DNA from: Clostridiales bacterium | Lineage (GTDB): Bacteria; Bacillota; Clostridia; Peptostreptococcales; BM714 | Reading direction: 5' to 3' | Length of the DNA stretch: 5,958 nt | NCBI GenBank assembly: GCA_002869095.1 | Contig: PKTO01000339.1 | Location: 1 to 5,958 of the forward strand | Shown here: piece by piece, positions 4,857 through 5,958 of the stretch | Layout: each line of letters opens with the position of its first letter | How positions within the stretch are numbered: the first letter of the stretch is position 1 | Program-made: the position numbers and the translations under genes | Notes under the pieces: model-generated | The model's database searches: none | What the model was told of the DNA's origin: nothing | Seen by the model: the letters and a program-made list of their open reading frames with translations, nothing else

Positions 4857-5958
4857 GCAATTTTCCCCCTATTCAAATCTTTTTCAACCGGAATTCTCAA
4901 GCTGATTTTCGTTCCGGAATTCTTTTCGGATTCGATTTCCATGCCGTAATCAAGCCCGTACTTGCATTTCAGGCGTTTGTCCACATTTACAAGACCGATC
5001 GATCCGTCAATATTGTTTCCCTTGATTTCTTCAATTATTCTTTTTTCTATTCCGATTCCATTGTCCTCGATGACAATGCTGTAATAGTCTTCGACTTTTT
5101 CTATGAATACTTTTATCCTTATGCCTTCCTTCCTCCCCTTCATCCCATGCTTGATGGAATTTTCCACAAGGGGTTGCAGTATCAATGGCGGAACATTGAA
5201 GCTAAGGCTTTTATCCAAATCAAAGATAACGTTTATTTTGTCTCCGAAACGCGCCCTTTCAATTGCAAGATAAGACTTTATGTGCGCTATCTCTTTTTCC
5301 AAAGGTATTTCGTCCTGTGATATTTGCATGTTCTGCCTTATATAATCGCATAGATTGAATATGAGATTTCTTGCGCTATCCGGATTTGTCCTTATGAAAG
5401 AAGCAATCGTATTCAGTGCGTTGAAAAGAAAATGCGGATTTATCTGCGCCTGCAAAGCCTTCAATTCCGCTTTGGCCACAAGCTTCTTTTGATATTCAAC
5501 CATTCCTAACTCTATTTGGGTTGAAAACAGTCTTGCAAGACCCAAAACGAGTTGGACATCATGCTCTGTAATCCCTCTTTTTTCCTTGCTGAAAATCTTC
5601 AGGGTTCCAACAACCTTGTCTTTCTCCTTCAGGGGCACTATCACCCCTGAACTTATTTCAGCCTTCGTCTTATGTTCAATTTCCTTTACTTGTTTCGTTA
5701 TTTTATACTTGCCTGTTCTTATTACTTCCCTTGTTATGCTTGATATGTCCATTTCCCCAGGAATTATGTTTTCGCTCCCATTTCCCACATAAGCCAATAT
5801 CTTGTTTTCATCAGTGATTGAAACCGCTGCCAAGCTTGTCATTTCATATATTATTCTGGCAGCCTCCTTTGAAGTGTCCTTGTTGAATCCCTGTCTGAGA
5901 TACGGCAAAGTTTTGGTTGCTATGTTTAGAGTCAATTGCGCTTGCTCAGCTTTTATTC
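4853..5958 (-). CDS. lytS: LytS-type sensor histidine kinase, N-terminal membrane domain beyond window
   Basis: The frame is open to the window edge, giving 367 complete visible codons before the TGA at 4853-4855. Numbering from the first complete codon (5956), the order is: pre-GAF segment IKAEQAQLTLNIATKTLPYLRQG (shown by its start and TLPYLRQG at 16-23); GAF domain about 29-152, including AAVSITDENKILAYVGNG; a short helical linker; the phosphoacceptor motif QINPHFLFNALNTI with H175; then an ATPase domain with the N-box LVENSIKHG (N266), DNGIGI (298-303), GSIGLVNV (318-325) and NSGTKISLRIP (346-356). This is the LytS/YehU branch, normally about 570-590 residues with a five- or six-helix membrane domain in front of GAF, so about 200 residues are missing to the right. 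A TTG at 5933-5935 could be mistaken for the start, but the conserved KAE-QAQ-L sequence continues upstream of it without a stop. Relatives respond to pyruvate or to membrane potential; the signal here is unknown. Confidence 0.92.
   Translation of the reverse strand, partial: IKAEQAQLTLNIATKTLPYLRQGFNKDTSKEAARIIYEMTSLAAVSITDENKILAYVGNGSENIIPGEMDISSITREVIRTGKYKITKQVKEIEHKTKAEISSGVIVPLKEKDKVVGTLKIFSKEKRGITEHDVQLVLGLARLFSTQIELGMVEYQKKLVAKAELKALQAQINPHFLFNALNTIASFIRTNPDSARNLIFNLCDYIRQNMQISQDEIPLEKEIAHIKSYLAIERARFGDKINVIFDLDKSLSFNVPPLILQPLVENSIKHGMKGRKEGIRIKVFIEKVEDYYSIVIEDNGIGIEKRIIEEIKGNNIDGSIGLVNVDKRLKCKYGLDYGMEIESEKNSGTKISLRIPVEKDLNRGKIA

Noticed and set aside
5933..5935. TTG as the start of the histidine kinase
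   Set aside because: The reading frame and family similarity continue upstream to the window edge, and there is no GGAGG-like site before it.

Overview
The window looks like ordinary chromosome from a low-GC, AT-rich Bacillota, most likely a Clostridia/Tissierellia-type anaerobe. The grounds are strong purine-rich Shine-Dalgarno sites (GGAGG, GGAGGT, AGGAG), frequent ATA and AGA codons, a DUF896 (YnzC-type) small protein that is characteristic of Bacillota, and a LytS/LytT-type two-component pair. The genus cannot be fixed from the sequence alone. Coding density is very high. The only non-coding stretches are 661-678, 2699-2795 and 4065-4100, and no gap exceeds 300 bases. I saw no RNA genes, insertion sequences, CRISPR arrays or phage features.

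Layout. (a) 1-2698, minus strand: a compact three-gene set read as ygiQ-type radical SAM protein, then a 65-residue DUF896 protein, then an M18-family aminopeptidase (apeA-like) that runs off the left edge. The first two genes overlap by 59 nt and the second and third are 18 nt apart, so they very probably share a transcript. (b) 2699-2795: a divergent control region with a consensus extended -10 element facing right, a direct repeat with an 11-nt period, and an 8-bp palindrome. (c) 2796-4064, plus strand: one membrane-anchored M23 metallopeptidase with a complete catalytic domain and an unusual hydrophobic N-terminal extension of about 115 residues. (d) 4065-4100: a short convergent gap holding a perfect 28-bp palindrome that acts as the terminator of the M23 gene. 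(e) 4101-5958, minus strand: a LytT-type (REC-LytTR) response regulator and the LytS-type sensor kinase, stop and start overlapping as ATGA. The kinase is cut by the right edge. Its frame stays open past the first apparent start (a TTG), so its membrane domain lies outside the window.

How the parts may work together. LytS/LytT is a classical sensor kinase/response regulator pair whose targets are not visible here. The M23 enzyme would act on peptidoglycan outside the membrane. Because LytSR systems were first linked to autolysis, the neighbourhood is suggestive, but no regulatory link can be read from the sequence. The ygiQ/DUF896/apeA group has no obvious common pathway. I do not see convincing evidence for a new multi-gene system. 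The most unusual points are the long ygiQ/DUF896 overlap and the N-terminal extension of the M23 protein.
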